From contig NZ_WLYI01000038.1 in NCBI RefSeq assembly GCF_009707515.1, positions 1 to 46,620 of the forward strand: 46,620 bases of DNA. Reading direction: 5' to 3'. Shown piece by piece: positions 36,419 through 45,689 of the stretch. Source of the stretch: Pseudomonas karstica (GTDB lineage: Bacteria; Pseudomonadota; Gammaproteobacteria; Pseudomonadales; Pseudomonadaceae). A model generated the notes under the pieces. The model made no database searches and had not been told where the DNA came from. It saw nothing but the letters and a program-made list of their open reading frames with translations. Both the position numbers and the translations under genes were made by a program. The number at the start of each line of letters is the position of its first letter. The stretch's first letter is position 1.

Positions 36419-37810
36419 ATGGACCTTACTCTTCGTATCAATCGAAATACCGGCCTCAAGGGACTGACCTTTTGGGGGCAATGGGCGCTGGCGCAAGGCT
36501 TTGTCGTTTCATTGTTGTTCATACTCGCACTGCAACACACTGGAGCGGTCGAGTTCTATTACCGAGTGTGCGCGGCATTAACGGTACTGGCCTCGGTTCC
36601 GGCCTATACGTTCAGCGGCGTGTACCGGAAAAGAGACAGCTACCTGACGGGGCTGGGACGCCTGTTCATCGGCTGGTCCATAACAATGGCTGCACTGGCC
36701 TGCATGGCATTTATCTGTAAAGCCGATGCTCTTTTTTCCCGGCAAGTGATTCTCAGCTGGGCGGTATACGGCTTCCTCGGGCAAGCGCTGCTGTACGCGC
36801 CCTTGCACGGGTTCTCCAAGTACTATCAGCGGTCACGAAAAAGCGCACATCGAACCTTGATCGTCGGGACCGGGGAGCTTGCGCTTGGCCTGGCCAAGAA
36901 GTTGAGCCTCGAGAACCTGCCCTTGGTGGGCCTGGTCAGCACGGGTGTGGCTGCCCAATTGACGCCAGACGTGCCACGCATCGTTGGTGAACAGAAAGAT
37001 CTTCTGGAACTGATCACAACTCATGACATTCGCCGCCTATACATCACCCTACCGCTGAGTGAAGCGGCAAAAATCGAAGCCATGTACGTCGATTTGCTGG
37101 GTGCCAATGTCGATGTGGTCTGGGTGCCGGACTTGAACAGCCTGACACTGCTCAATCATTCGGTAAGGGTCGTGGACGGTCTGCCGGCTATCTATTTGAA
37201 TGAAAGCCCGCTGACCAGCCAGCCCACCGCCGCGCTAAGCAAGAGCCTGCTGGAAAAAAGCGTGGCCCTGCTGGCAATCATCCTGCTGAGCCCGGCTCTG
37301 GCGCTTATTGCGCTGGCCGTAAAGTTCAACTCTCCCGGGCCGGTCTTCTTCAAACAGGACCGACATGGATGGAATGGCAAGGTGATCCAGGTCTGGAAGT
37401 TTCGTTCGATGCGTGTACACGACGATCTTGAGGTTAAGCAGGCCAGCCGCAACGACTCACGTATTACCCCCGTAGGACGCTTCATCCGCCGCACTTCGCT
37501 GGATGAACTGCCGCAACTGTTCAATGTTTTGCAAGGGCATATGGCCTTGGTCGGCCCGAGACCTCACGCTATCGCCCATAACAACTACTATTCGGGGAAG
37601 ATTCTTGCCTACATGGCACGCCACCGAATCAAGCCAGGTATTACCGGGCTGGCGCAAATCAATGGTTGCCGCGGCGAGACTGACACCATCGACAAAATGC
37701 AAAAGCGTGTCGAGATCGACCTTAAGTACATTAATAACTGGTCGTTATGGCTGGATCTGAAAATCCTGGTAAAGACGCCCTTTACCTTGCTCTCAAAGGA
37801 CATCTATTGA
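36419..37810 (+). CDS. wcaJ: Undecaprenyl-phosphate sugar (probably glucose) phosphotransferase, WcaJ family
   Basis: 463 residues. It starts exopolysaccharide repeat-unit synthesis by moving a sugar phosphate from UDP-sugar to undecaprenyl phosphate. The N-terminal half has about four membrane helices and then a Rossmann-like CoA-binding segment (RTLIVGTGELALGLAKKL). One more membrane segment (about 282-305) precedes the catalytic bac_transf domain: FFKQDRHGWNGKVIQVWKFR, LDELPQLFNVLQGHMALVGP with its D-E pair, and KPGITGLAQINGCRGET. Length and order fit WcaJ/PssY-type enzymes. Glucose is the commonest substrate and agrees with galU and galE nearby, but galactose is possible. The ATG has a GGGG stretch about 8 nt upstream. 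A strong terminator follows, so it is the last gene of its transcript. Confidence 0.92.
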   Translation: MDLTLRINRNTGLKGLTFWGQWALAQGFVVSLLFILALQHTGAVEFYYRVCAALTVLASVPAYTFSGVYRKRDSYLTGLGRLFIGWSITMAALACMAFICKADALFSRQVILSWAVYGFLGQALLYAPLHGFSKYYQRSRKSAHRTLIVGTGELALGLAKKLSLENLPLVGLVSTGVAAQLTPDVPRIVGEQKDLLELITTHDIRRLYITLPLSEAAKIEAMYVDLLGANVDVVWVPDLNSLTLLNHSVRVVDGLPAIYLNESPLTSQPTAALSKSLLEKSVALLAIILLSPALALIALAVKFNSPGPVFFKQDRHGWNGKVIQVWKFRSMRVHDDLEVKQASRNDSRITPVGRFIRRTSLDELPQLFNVLQGHMALVGPRPHAIAHNNYYSGKILAYMARHRIKPGITGLAQINGCRGETDTIDKMQKRVEIDLKYINNWSLWLDLKILVKTPFTLLSKDIY

Positions 37811-37839
37811 TGGCCTGAGCGTTGAAGACGCATTACCAC

Positions 37840-37862
37840 AAGGGGACGCAAGTCCCCTTTTT
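37840..37862 (+). terminator. Rho-independent terminator after the wcaJ-like gene
   Basis: An 8-bp perfect stem AAGGGGAC / GTCCCCTT with a GCAA tetraloop, running into a T-run at 37858-37862. It lies 30 bp after the stop codon. Confidence 0.92.
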
Positions 37863-38163
37863 CGTGGCTGTAATTCGGGGTTTGGTGGCCTGCCAGGTTC
37901 GCCAATAGCGCAAGCCATTTGCCGTGCCAGGCGTTCATGCCCGTTCGGTCTGCCAGTACCTGTAGAGGGTTGGTGAGAAGAGGTTAAGGCTTTTTGTAGG
38001 AGCGAGGGGGCCGATACCCGCTCAACTGAACGGCATTAACGACATTGTGCACATCAGCGCGGCCATTGCGGCAGCCAAAGGCTCAACCTGAAAGACTTGT
38101 AGCCCTGCAGATCTGCACACTACCGCTCCCCTGAGCGAACGGCATTGTGCAGATCGCCGGCCT
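37863..38163. other. Non-coding spacer with short repeats
   Basis: About 300 bp between convergent transcripts. It holds a GTAGGAGCGAG fragment (37996-38006), typical of extragenic repeats in fluorescent pseudomonads. It also holds two partial copies of a GAACGGCATT...CATTGTGCA unit (38028-38051 and 38137-38151) and a 12-bp perfect palindrome TGCAGATCTGCA (38106-38117). No gene is seen. Confidence 0.5.
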
Positions 38164-40242
38164 TTACTCGGTGATCTTCTCGAAGTTGCGGTAGAACATG
38201 TCGTTGTCGCGGCTATCCGTCATCGAATGCAACTGGAAGCTGCGATTGAGCCGTGCGCCACCATCCCGAGTCAGCGGCGACCAAACGAGGTTGGCGCGGC
38301 GCATGGTCGACATACTCATCAGTTCATCGAATGGAATAGAGAGGTACAGGCCCTTGTCGAAGCTACCTTCGCCATATTCGGCGCTGGAAGCGGTAGTGAT
38401 CGTCGCCCAGGCACCAAACCGCACACCGTTGGAGAACTCCCGAGAGAGATCGATCGTGGTGCCCCAATCCCCTGCCAGGTAACGTCCGACACTGACGGCC
38501 GCAAGGGTGTCGAAAGGCAAGTCCGTATAGCCGGTAACGTGGCCTGTGACTACCGAGTAGTCCCGCAGGCCAAAGCCTTGATCGAATTCGCGCTGACGCA
38601 CGTAGTTCAGGTCAGCACCGACCGACCAGCGTTGGCCTGTCGGACGAAACAGCACCTCGCCCCCCACACCGGCATACATCGACTCCAGATAGCCACCGTA
38701 GACCATGCCATACAGGTCTTTGTCCAACTGCTCGGCGTGGCTGACCTGGAACAGCGGCATGGTGACTTCGGAAGTGGTCAGGTACTTGCGCAAGTCCGTA
38801 CGAACCCGGGGCAGGCCACTGGGTGCATCGTAATCAAATTTATCGAAGTTATTCAGCAGATTGGCGCTGAGCAGGCCGTTCCACCAGGTGTTGCGGTTGA
38901 AGCGATACTCGGCGTCCATATCGGCAGTGAACTGATAAAGAAAGCCGTCAGGGCCACCGACGTTCTGCTTGAAACCCAGCCCGGCGCCGTAGCTTAAGGG
39001 GTCGCGAGCTTCGGTATAGAGAGTCTTCTCGTTGTGTGGCATCGCCGGATTGATCTCGGTAGTGCGGTGCAACGCTTGCAGCGGCTCCTCGTTGTTGATT
39101 ACTTCGCGGAAGGTTTGCCGAGGCACGCTGGTCTCTTCCAGCGGCAGGTCGTAGCGCTTGTTCACCAGGGTGAACCAATCAATATCCTCGTTAACACTGT
39201 TGTCCAGAACCCGGCTTGCACGACCGACCGCTTTAGACGAATGAAAATATCGGCCCTGCTCGCCGTAGACGATTAACTCGGGACCGCGCTGACTGATGCG
39301 CTCGACCTTATAGCCAGCATTTTGCTGCAGGCGCTTGGACACATCAGGCCAATTTACCTGATCCATTGCGGTGGCCGGAGCCTTGGCCGGCAACGGCTCG
39401 GCCGGTGGATCGAAGGACTTGGCCGGAGCCTTGCGGCTGACGAAGTTGGTGTGAAAGGTGAGGCCGAACATCGCGGTGTTGCCCCGCTCCCAGGCCGCAT
39501 TGAAGTCCAGCGAGTCGGTCACTTTGAACACGGCGCCGAGGTTGATCGGTGAATCCTGTTTAATCGCGTTGTCACTGGGCTCGCTTTTATAGTCGTTGCC
39601 TTCGTACTCGAGCTTCAGACTGAGCCGATCCCAGGGCGTCTGGTAGCTCACGCCGCCGAACAACGAAGGCCGGCCGCGAAAGTAGGCGCCCGCGTTAACA
39701 TCACCAGTGCCTTCCATATCGGGTCGGGTCTTGAAGCGATCATCGATCCAACCTGCCGGGTTGTCGAAGTCGCCGCGATTGCCCAAGTAACCCCAGGCAA
39801 TGCCGGCACTGAAATCAAAATTGTTATAACGCTTATTGGCCACCAGGAACTCACTGGAGAACAGACCTGTACCGCCGACGTCTCGGAACCCCAGCGCCAC
39901 GTCAGGCGCCCAATGGGTTTCTTTCCACAGCCGGACTTTGAGGTCGACCGCCTTATCCTTGTAGCTCTGGTTGCCGCTCAACGATTCGGGCCCGTAGGGA
40001 CGGTCGGTGATTGCGGTGTAGCGGAACGCACCTTCCAGCCAGTCGAACGGCTGTAGCGCCACACTGTAACGACTATAGGGCTCAGTACGGTTGGCGTTCA
40101 CGCTCAACTCGCCGGCCGGGGACATTCTGGCTGTCGGCGTCTGTAGCAAGCCCACACCGCCGAAATCATTCTGAGTCAAACGCGGCTCTGCATGAGCCAA
40201 ACCACAGGGCAATAATAATACGGCTGCAAAACGTAAATTCAA
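38164..40242 (-). CDS. yjbH: YjbH/GfcD-family outer membrane exopolysaccharide protein
   Basis: 692 residues with a Sec signal peptide cut after AHA (about 18). The mature start PRLTQNDFGGVGLLQTPTAR is typical of the YjbH family. The rest is rich in alternating aromatic and polar beta-strand text (for example FRYTAITDRPYG, LSLKLEYEGNDY), fitting a predicted outer membrane beta-barrel. E. coli gfcD/yjbH products take part in group 4 capsule or Yjb polysaccharide secretion; the exact mechanism is not known to me. The start overlaps the GfcC stop by four bases, so the two are coupled. It is the last gene of the leftward operon. Confidence 0.9.
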   Translation of the reverse strand: MNLRFAAVLLLPCGLAHAEPRLTQNDFGGVGLLQTPTARMSPAGELSVNANRTEPYSRYSVALQPFDWLEGAFRYTAITDRPYGPESLSGNQSYKDKAVDLKVRLWKETHWAPDVALGFRDVGGTGLFSSEFLVANKRYNNFDFSAGIAWGYLGNRGDFDNPAGWIDDRFKTRPDMEGTGDVNAGAYFRGRPSLFGGVSYQTPWDRLSLKLEYEGNDYKSEPSDNAIKQDSPINLGAVFKVTDSLDFNAAWERGNTAMFGLTFHTNFVSRKAPAKSFDPPAEPLPAKAPATAMDQVNWPDVSKRLQQNAGYKVERISQRGPELIVYGEQGRYFHSSKAVGRASRVLDNSVNEDIDWFTLVNKRYDLPLEETSVPRQTFREVINNEEPLQALHRTTEINPAMPHNEKTLYTEARDPLSYGAGLGFKQNVGGPDGFLYQFTADMDAEYRFNRNTWWNGLLSANLLNNFDKFDYDAPSGLPRVRTDLRKYLTTSEVTMPLFQVSHAEQLDKDLYGMVYGGYLESMYAGVGGEVLFRPTGQRWSVGADLNYVRQREFDQGFGLRDYSVVTGHVTGYTDLPFDTLAAVSVGRYLAGDWGTTIDLSREFSNGVRFGAWATITTASSAEYGEGSFDKGLYLSIPFDELMSMSTMRRANLVWSPLTRDGGARLNRSFQLHSMTDSRDNDMFYRNFEKITE

Positions 40243-41000
40243 TGAACCACCTCAGCCAGTTGCGTGGCAAGAAATTCGGCCAACTGCTGATTCAGTTCAG
40301 GAATAGGCGGATCAAGATCATCATTTTTGACAGGGACCAGGATCTTGCTGCCAGCGGCAGGCACCTGTCCGCTCTCACGATTCCACGGCGCGATGCCGAT
40401 CTTGCGGGTGACACCATTGGGTTGGATCAACCACAGATAATCGCTCTCGGCATCGGCCAATGTTGCGCACCCTTGCAGATAATCCCGAGCCTCCTGCAGA
40501 GCGACAAAAGGCAACCGGCACGGTTCAACAACGGCGCCGAGCACTTCAACCTCGTCGACGCGCAACGGATAGATGAGACGGTCACCGTCAGTCAGGCGTA
40601 CGTTACGGGCGAACCCGACCTCAATGGCAACCGGGTCCAGAACCGTGACCTGACGCCCAGTGACCGGCATGCGGCTGACTTGCTCGTACAGACGCAGCGC
40701 CAGACTTGCCCGGCTGGGCATGTCAAAGACCAGAGCGGTACGCTGCAACACCTGTAAATCAAACAGCACCCCGGTTTTGAGCCGAGTCTGCTCATCCAGT
40801 AAAGACTGGCGCAGCAACGCGGCTGCCAGCCAGTAGCTTTCGGCATTGGGCACGGCAACACTGATCACGTCTGACAACCGCCCTCCCGGCGGCAGGTCGA
40901 CCGGGCCTGGGTTGAGCACGTCGCCGGTGACGGTAACCGCCGCCTGGCTCACACTGGTGATCAACAACAGACATGCCGACAAAAACTGTACCCGCCTCAA
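40239..41000 (-). CDS. gfcC: GfcC/YjbG-family periplasmic capsule protein
   Basis: 253 residues with a signal peptide (MRRVQFLSACLLLITSVSQA). It has the VTVTGDVLNPGPVDLPPGGR start and later RVDEVEVLGAVVEPCRLPF and RKIGIAPWNRE segments of the GfcC family. These are soluble periplasmic proteins with ubiquitin-like grasp folds related to parts of Wza. They are needed for group 4 capsule assembly in enteric bacteria. It overlaps the GfcB stop and the YjbH start by four bases each, a tightly coupled run. Confidence 0.88.
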   Translation of the reverse strand: MRRVQFLSACLLLITSVSQAAVTVTGDVLNPGPVDLPPGGRLSDVISVAVPNAESYWLAAALLRQSLLDEQTRLKTGVLFDLQVLQRTALVFDMPSRASLALRLYEQVSRMPVTGRQVTVLDPVAIEVGFARNVRLTDGDRLIYPLRVDEVEVLGAVVEPCRLPFVALQEARDYLQGCATLADAESDYLWLIQPNGVTRKIGIAPWNRESGQVPAAGSKILVPVKNDDLDPPIPELNQQLAEFLATQLAEVVH

Positions 41001-41662
41001 CGGGCAAACCTGCGTTCAGGGGTCAGTTGAACGATCTTGACCCGCAGTCGCGAGGTCAGTTGCTGCTCACTCTGCACAATGAAACCGTCCACGGGATCGA
41101 CCCAATAATGATTAGTCGCACGCAAGCCAATGGCCGGGGCATCAATCTGCTCATCGACACGTAGCACAGCGTATTCCTTGTTTAGGATTTCGAGGGTTTC
41201 CATGGATTTTCGGGAGAAGCGACTGTTCAAGGTCACGCCCACTTCGCTGCCTTGATAAAGATCAATCCAGCGCTGGCTGGTGTAGCCATCAGGCAGCGTG
41301 TGCAGGCCTTGCTTGAAGGGTGAGGTTGCAGCGAGGCGCGTCCCGTCCAGGTCGCCGTCGAAGCCCAGACCGATCGTGCGTACTGCGAGTCCATCGCGCA
41401 GCAATAAGACCTGCTTGCCCGACGCGACCCAGAACTGCAGGTCGCCCCGCTCACGCACCATCGCCATCACCCCCGAGCCGGAAGACGTGGTCAACCTGAG
41501 CTGGGGGAATTCAACCTGTGCTACCTCGGCCGCGGTCACTTCCAACTCATCGGGCCCGCTAACAGACGCTTTAAGGTTGGTCATAGAGGCGGTCATCAAC
41601 GGGTTACACCCACACAACAACAAGGCTGCTATCACACAGACGCCAATATTCAACGTTCTCAC
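40997..41662 (-). CDS. gfcB: GfcB/YjbF-family lipoprotein
   Basis: 221 residues with a lipoprotein signal ending in LLCGC (Cys about 19). The body has FPQLRLTTSSGSGVMAMVRE, LLLRDGLAVRTIGLGFDGDL and RWIDLYQGSEVGVTLNSRF, which fit the YjbF/GfcB family of outer membrane lipoproteins in polysaccharide secretion loci. The C-terminal part includes a YWVDPVDGFIVQSEQQL strand typical of the family. It starts 14 bp after the Wza-like stop and overlaps GfcC by four bases. Confidence 0.88.
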   Translation of the reverse strand: MRTLNIGVCVIAALLLCGCNPLMTASMTNLKASVSGPDELEVTAAEVAQVEFPQLRLTTSSGSGVMAMVRERGDLQFWVASGKQVLLLRDGLAVRTIGLGFDGDLDGTRLAATSPFKQGLHTLPDGYTSQRWIDLYQGSEVGVTLNSRFSRKSMETLEILNKEYAVLRVDEQIDAPAIGLRATNHYWVDPVDGFIVQSEQQLTSRLRVKIVQLTPERRFAR

Positions 41663-41676
41663 AGTTAGACCAGGCC

Positions 41677-42789
41677 TTATTTATCGCTGTTGGCATCATT
41701 CAGGTTCTTCGCCGCCGAAGCCCCTACACCAAGAATGGCTGCCGATGGCACCAGTTGGCTGATGAAACGGTTCCAGCGGGTCACGTTGGCAGGGCCCACG
41801 TAAACGATGTCCTGAGGACGTACATCAAAGTGCGTCGCCAGCGCCATGGCGGTCGGCGACTCGGCTTGCAGTTGATAGATTTTCGCCGGTTCCACATCAA
41901 GGTTTTCAACCCCCCTGATGACGTAGACCGCATTGCCGTTCGAGGTGGTCTGGCTCAACCCGCCTACCGAGCCCAGTACGTCAGACAGGTTCATGGTGCT
42001 GGTTTTAAACGTCAGCGCGCGCGGCTGATTGACTTCGCCCATGACGTAGATGCGCTTGTTATCGTTGTATGGCAGATACAACTGATCGCCACCTTTGAGG
42101 TAGACGTTCTGCAGCTCGGAATCCTGATGATTGAGCGCATCGAGATTCAGCGGATATACCTGCCCGCTCCGTGTCAGCAGCAAGCCGGACAAATCCGCAT
42201 TGAGCGGGTCGATACCGGCGGAGCCGAGGGCTTCGACCACACTGAGCGGGTTGGTGGAAATCGATTGCGGACCGGCTTTCGATACCGCCCCCGACACCAC
42301 TACCTTCTGGCTGGCGAAGCGCAACACGGCGACATCCACTTGCGGGTCTGCGATAAAGGCCGACAGCTTTGAGGCAATGTCCGAACGCAGTTGCTGGATG
42401 GTTTTGCCGGCCGCCTGTACTTCTCCAACATAGGGGTAGTAAAGCGTGCCATCGGAGCGTACCAGGCGACCGTTGGCATCAATCTGCTGTTGGGCACCAG
42501 AGGGCGCCGTCAGCTCGGGGTGGTCCCAGACCGTGATGTACAAGACATCATTGTTACCGATTCGGTACTCCGCAGGGGGCGTCAACAATTGCGCCGGTAG
42601 CGTCGCACGTTGGTGTGTAGCCCTCTCCATCGCAATGAGCTTGGGCGTGATCGGAATCAGTTCGACGCGACTGCTTTCACTGGCCCCTTGGCGCGTTATA
42701 TCGCTGGTGCTCAGGTATTGCCCTGGAGAAAACATGCATCCTTGCAAAGCGATACTTGCCAACATCAAAAAAGGAAAACTACGAGTCAT
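41677..42789 (-). CDS. wza: Wza-type polysaccharide export lipoprotein (GfcE-like)
   Basis: 370 residues with a lipobox ALQGC (Cys about 18). The polysaccharide export domain opens with YRIGNNDVLYITVWDHPEL and YYPYVGEVQAAGKT. Two SLBB-like segments follow (VVVSGAVSKAGPQSI and IYVMGEVNQPRALTF), and the C-terminal text RWNRFISQLVPSA would form the amphipathic helix that crosses the outer membrane in Wza. It forms the outer membrane channel for the polymer. No partner tyrosine kinase/co-polymerase (Wzc/Etk) or phosphatase lies in the window. The ATG has only a weak ribosome site. Confidence 0.92.
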   Translation of the reverse strand: MTRSFPFLMLASIALQGCMFSPGQYLSTSDITRQGASESSRVELIPITPKLIAMERATHQRATLPAQLLTPPAEYRIGNNDVLYITVWDHPELTAPSGAQQQIDANGRLVRSDGTLYYPYVGEVQAAGKTIQQLRSDIASKLSAFIADPQVDVAVLRFASQKVVVSGAVSKAGPQSISTNPLSVVEALGSAGIDPLNADLSGLLLTRSGQVYPLNLDALNHQDSELQNVYLKGGDQLYLPYNDNKRIYVMGEVNQPRALTFKTSTMNLSDVLGSVGGLSQTTSNGNAVYVIRGVENLDVEPAKIYQLQAESPTAMALATHFDVRPQDIVYVGPANVTRWNRFISQLVPSAAILGVGASAAKNLNDANSDK

Positions 42790-42874
42790 AATGGCACTAC
42801 GCTATTCAAGGGCAAATCTAAACAAGCTCACCCGACTTTCATCGGGCGACCTTGTATTACACCTACAGAGTTTC

Positions 42875-43117
42875 TTAGTTTGTACCGGTAGTACCGGTAG
42901 TGCCAGTAGTACCACCTGTACCACCTGTACCGCCGTTGGCGTTGCTACCACTATTGGAAGCAGCCACTGCACCTGCGACCATTGCCGTACTGGTCGAAGC
43001 AGCTTGGGAAGCTGCTACGTTACCCACGACATTGGTTGCCTGTGTCAGCGGTGCTTCCGCCGCGGACGCCCAGCTGGCAAACATCGACAACAGGGCAATT
43101 GCCATTACTTTTTTCAT
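42875..43117 (-). CDS. yjbE: Small Thr/Gly-rich secreted protein, GfcA/YjbE-like
   Basis: 80 residues. A signal peptide (MKKVMAIALLSMFASWASA) is followed by an Ala/Ser/Val-rich stretch and a low-complexity tail of Gly-Gly-Thr and Gly-Thr-Thr repeats ending in Asn. Small secreted proteins of this kind (YjbE, GfcA) open the yjb/gfc operons in enteric bacteria; their role is unclear. It has the strongest ribosome site of the operon (AAGGAG, 5 nt before ATG) and is the first gene, 85 bp before wza. The short C-terminal DNA repeats (GGTAC/GGTAG units) could make its length variable between strains. Confidence 0.8.
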   Translation of the reverse strand: MKKVMAIALLSMFASWASAAEAPLTQATNVVGNVAASQAASTSTAMVAGAVAASNSGSNANGGTGGTGGTTGTTGTTGTN

Positions 43118-43372
43118 ACCAACTCCTTTCTAACGTTCGCCCCTGTTAAAAACCCAAGAGCTCAGTTAGATGTGGAAAGATCAAGCCGCAAAAAGCGCGA
43201 ACAAGATCCGTTGTTCATTCACAGTCTAACCTGACTGATAAATGTCGAACGGCAGGGTTTATGTCTACGGATTTTCCAGAGGCATTTCCAGCCCATTTTC
43301 CAGACGATAATTAACATTACGTCCTGGCTATAACATTCAGCAAATTTATTGTTTGCAGCAATAGCATCAACC
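43118..43372. promoter_or_regulatory. Promoter region of the gfc/yjb-type operon
   Basis: 255 bp upstream of the leftward operon and downstream of galE. It must hold the operon promoter. I see no strong galE terminator hairpin, so readthrough from galE into the operon is possible. Confidence 0.4.
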
Positions 43373-44389
43373 TTATCCCTGGTAACCCTTCGGGTGGTTC
43401 GATTGCCAGCGCCAAGTGTCCGTCATCATTTGCTGCAAGCTGCGCGTGGCCTTCCAGCCGAGTTCACGGGCGGCCTTGGATGGGTCGGCCCAGCTCTCGG
43501 CGACGTCACCTGCGCGGCGCGGCATTACCCGATAGGGCACTGGCCGACCCGAGGCCTGCTCAAACGCGCGCAGCACCTGCATCACGCTGTAGCCGTCACC
43601 CGTGCCGAGATTCCAGATATTGAGTCCCGTGCGTTGCGAAATCGACTGCAAGGCCTTCAGATGCCCGTCTGCCAGATCCACGACGTGGATATAGTCACGC
43701 ACACCAGTGCCATCAGCCGTGGAGTAATCGTCGCCGAAGATTGACAACTCTTGCAGGCTACCGACCGCCACCTGGCTGATGTAAGGCACCAGGTTATTGG
43801 GTATGCCATTCGGATCTTCACCCAAGTGGCCGCTGTCATGAGCGCCGATTGGATTGAAGTAGCGCAACAGTGCGACGCTCCAGCGCGGCTCGGCCGCACA
43901 CAGGTCGCGGAGCACGTTCTCAACGATCAGCTTGGATTGGCCGTAGGGGTTGGTGGGGGTGCCGGTGGGAAAATGCTCACTGATCGGCATCTGCTCCGGC
44001 TCGCCGTACACCGTTGCCGATGAACTGAATACCAGGCGAAACACACCGGCGGCGGCCATCGCCTGACACAGCGTGAGGCTGCCACCGACATTGGCATCGT
44101 AATACTCAAGCGGCTTGCGCACGCTTTCGCCGACTGCCTTGAGTCCGGCGAAATGCAGCACCGCATCAATGGCATGCTCCTGGAAAATCCGGTCCAGCAA
44201 GGCTCTGTCGCGTACATCCCCGCGAATCATCAGCGCACTTTTCCCGCAGATGGCTTCCACTGCATGCAGCGCAGCATCGGAGCTATTGCAAAGATTATCC
44301 AGCACCACCACTTCAAAGCCCGCTTCAAGCAGCGCAAGCGTGGTGTGCGAACCGATGTATCCGGCGCCACCCGTTACCAGAATTTTCAT
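43373..44389 (-). CDS. galE: UDP-glucose 4-epimerase
   Basis: 338 residues. It interconverts UDP-glucose and UDP-galactose with bound NAD. The Rossmann motif TGGAGYIGSHT is at the N-terminus. The catalytic S-x24-Y-x3-K set is present: SSSATVYGEP and NPYGQSKLIVE. YFNPIGAHDSG, RDYIHVVDLADGHL and LGTGDGYSVMQVL follow, as in GalE. The frame also allows ATG at 44401 (four more residues). I chose 44389 because the family normally begins MKILVTGG and GGA precedes it at suitable spacing. It lies between the gfc/yjb-type operon and divergent galU, so a role in precursor supply for the polymer is likely. Confidence 0.94.
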   Translation of the reverse strand: MKILVTGGAGYIGSHTTLALLEAGFEVVVLDNLCNSSDAALHAVEAICGKSALMIRGDVRDRALLDRIFQEHAIDAVLHFAGLKAVGESVRKPLEYYDANVGGSLTLCQAMAAAGVFRLVFSSSATVYGEPEQMPISEHFPTGTPTNPYGQSKLIVENVLRDLCAAEPRWSVALLRYFNPIGAHDSGHLGEDPNGIPNNLVPYISQVAVGSLQELSIFGDDYSTADGTGVRDYIHVVDLADGHLKALQSISQRTGLNIWNLGTGDGYSVMQVLRAFEQASGRPVPYRVMPRRAGDVAESWADPSKAARELGWKATRSLQQMMTDTWRWQSNHPKGYQG

Positions 44390-44787
44390 AGAGCGGTCCA
44401 TAGTAAGGTCGTAAAATGCTCAATAACCTGTGCGGCGCCCACTATTAGATGCGCGTCAAAAACCACCGCATAAACAAACAAGGGCGACAACAGCAATAAG
44501 TAGAATTAGTTCAACTGCCGACGATAAATATTTACATCGACTCAACACTAATACCGGGTACTTATTTAGCACTATGAAACGCCAACCACTATCAACAGAT
44601 ACCGACGAAAAATAACTAATTAGCCGCAGACTGACAACTCATAACATTTCCTTGTTATGTACCTGACGATAATTGCCATCCACAACCTATCTCAGGTATT
44701 AAAGTAGCCGTTTATTAAAGAAACTTACAATCACTGTTTGTTGCGCTCGTCAATTTAGCTGTGACCCATGACCTCCAGGATACTTTT
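44390..44787. promoter_or_regulatory. Divergent galE-galU promoter region
   Basis: About 398 bp, AT-rich between 44480 and 44760. It serves both directions. No gene, clear operator or clear promoter boxes were recognised. Confidence 0.45.
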
Positions 44788-45621
44788 ATGATTCGTAAAT
44801 GTTTGTTCCCCGCCGCTGGCTATGGCACGCGCTTCCTGCCAGCAACCAAGGCCATGCCCAAGGAGATGCTGCCGATCGTCAACAAGCCGTTGATCCAGTA
44901 CGCCGTAGAAGAAGCACGGGACGCCGGCCTGCAACATATGGCAATCGTAACCGGGCGGGGCAAACGCGCACTGGAAGATCACTTCGACATCAGCTATGAG
45001 CTGGAGCATCAGATTCGTGGCACCGAAAAAGAGAAATTCCTGGCCGGCACCCGCGAACTGATTGAAACCTGCACGTTCTCTTACACCCGGCAGGTTGAAA
45101 TGAAGGGCTTGGGTCACGCGATTCTCAGCGGTCGCCCATTAATCGGTGATGAACCCTTCGCCGTAGTGCTCGCGGATGACCTGTGCCTGAACCTGCAAGG
45201 CGATGGCGTACTGGCACAAATGATCAAGCTCTACAAACAATACCGCTGCTCGATCGTGGCCATTCAGGAAGTGCCCCGTGACCAGACACACAAGTACGGT
45301 GTGATCGCCGGCGAGTTGATCGCCGAAGGCGTCTACCGGGTCAGCAGCATGGTTGAAAAACCCAGCCCTGAAGACGCCCCGTCCAACCTGGCAATCATCG
45401 GGCGGTACATTCTGACGCCCGATATCTTTGATCTGATCGCCGATACCCAGCCTGGTAAAGGTGGAGAGATCCAGATCACCGACGCCCTGATGAAACTGGC
45501 GCAGGATGGTTGTGTTCTGGCCTATAAGTTCGACGGCCTGCGCTTCGATTGCGGCGGTGCAGAGGGTTATCTCGACGCGACCAATTTTTGTTACGAAAAC
45601 CTGTACCTCAAAGGCCTTTAA
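44788..45621 (+). CDS. galU: UTP-glucose-1-phosphate uridylyltransferase
   Basis: 277 residues. It makes UDP-glucose from UTP and glucose-1-phosphate. The nucleotide-binding motif AAGYGTRFLPATKAMPKEML is near the N-terminus. The sugar-binding motifs VVLADDLCLN and MVEKPSPEDAPSNLAIIGRY are present, and GGEIQITDAL lies near the C-terminus. ATG at 44788 has a CCAGGA site at 7-nt spacing and gives the standard MIRKCLFPAAGYG start; an in-frame upstream start at 44761 is not needed. UDP-glucose feeds the WcaJ-like enzyme and GalE. A fragment related to phosphomannomutase follows. Confidence 0.96.
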   Translation: MIRKCLFPAAGYGTRFLPATKAMPKEMLPIVNKPLIQYAVEEARDAGLQHMAIVTGRGKRALEDHFDISYELEHQIRGTEKEKFLAGTRELIETCTFSYTRQVEMKGLGHAILSGRPLIGDEPFAVVLADDLCLNLQGDGVLAQMIKLYKQYRCSIVAIQEVPRDQTHKYGVIAGELIAEGVYRVSSMVEKPSPEDAPSNLAIIGRYILTPDIFDLIADTQPGKGGEIQITDALMKLAQDGCVLAYKFDGLRFDCGGAEGYLDATNFCYENLYLKGL

Positions 45622-45689
45622 CCAGTTCGCCAACTCACTCCTTGCTCACACGGCGCAACCGTCGCCACTCCTCATTCAGGCAGGCCACT

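Noticed and set aside
42831..42846. Small hairpin CCCGA/TCGGG between the yjbE-like gene and wza as a terminator
   Set aside because: Only five base pairs and no U-run. At most a weak attenuator.
43373..44401. galE starting at 44401 rather than 44389
   Set aside because: The longer start adds four residues before the conserved MKILVTGG and has no ribosome site.
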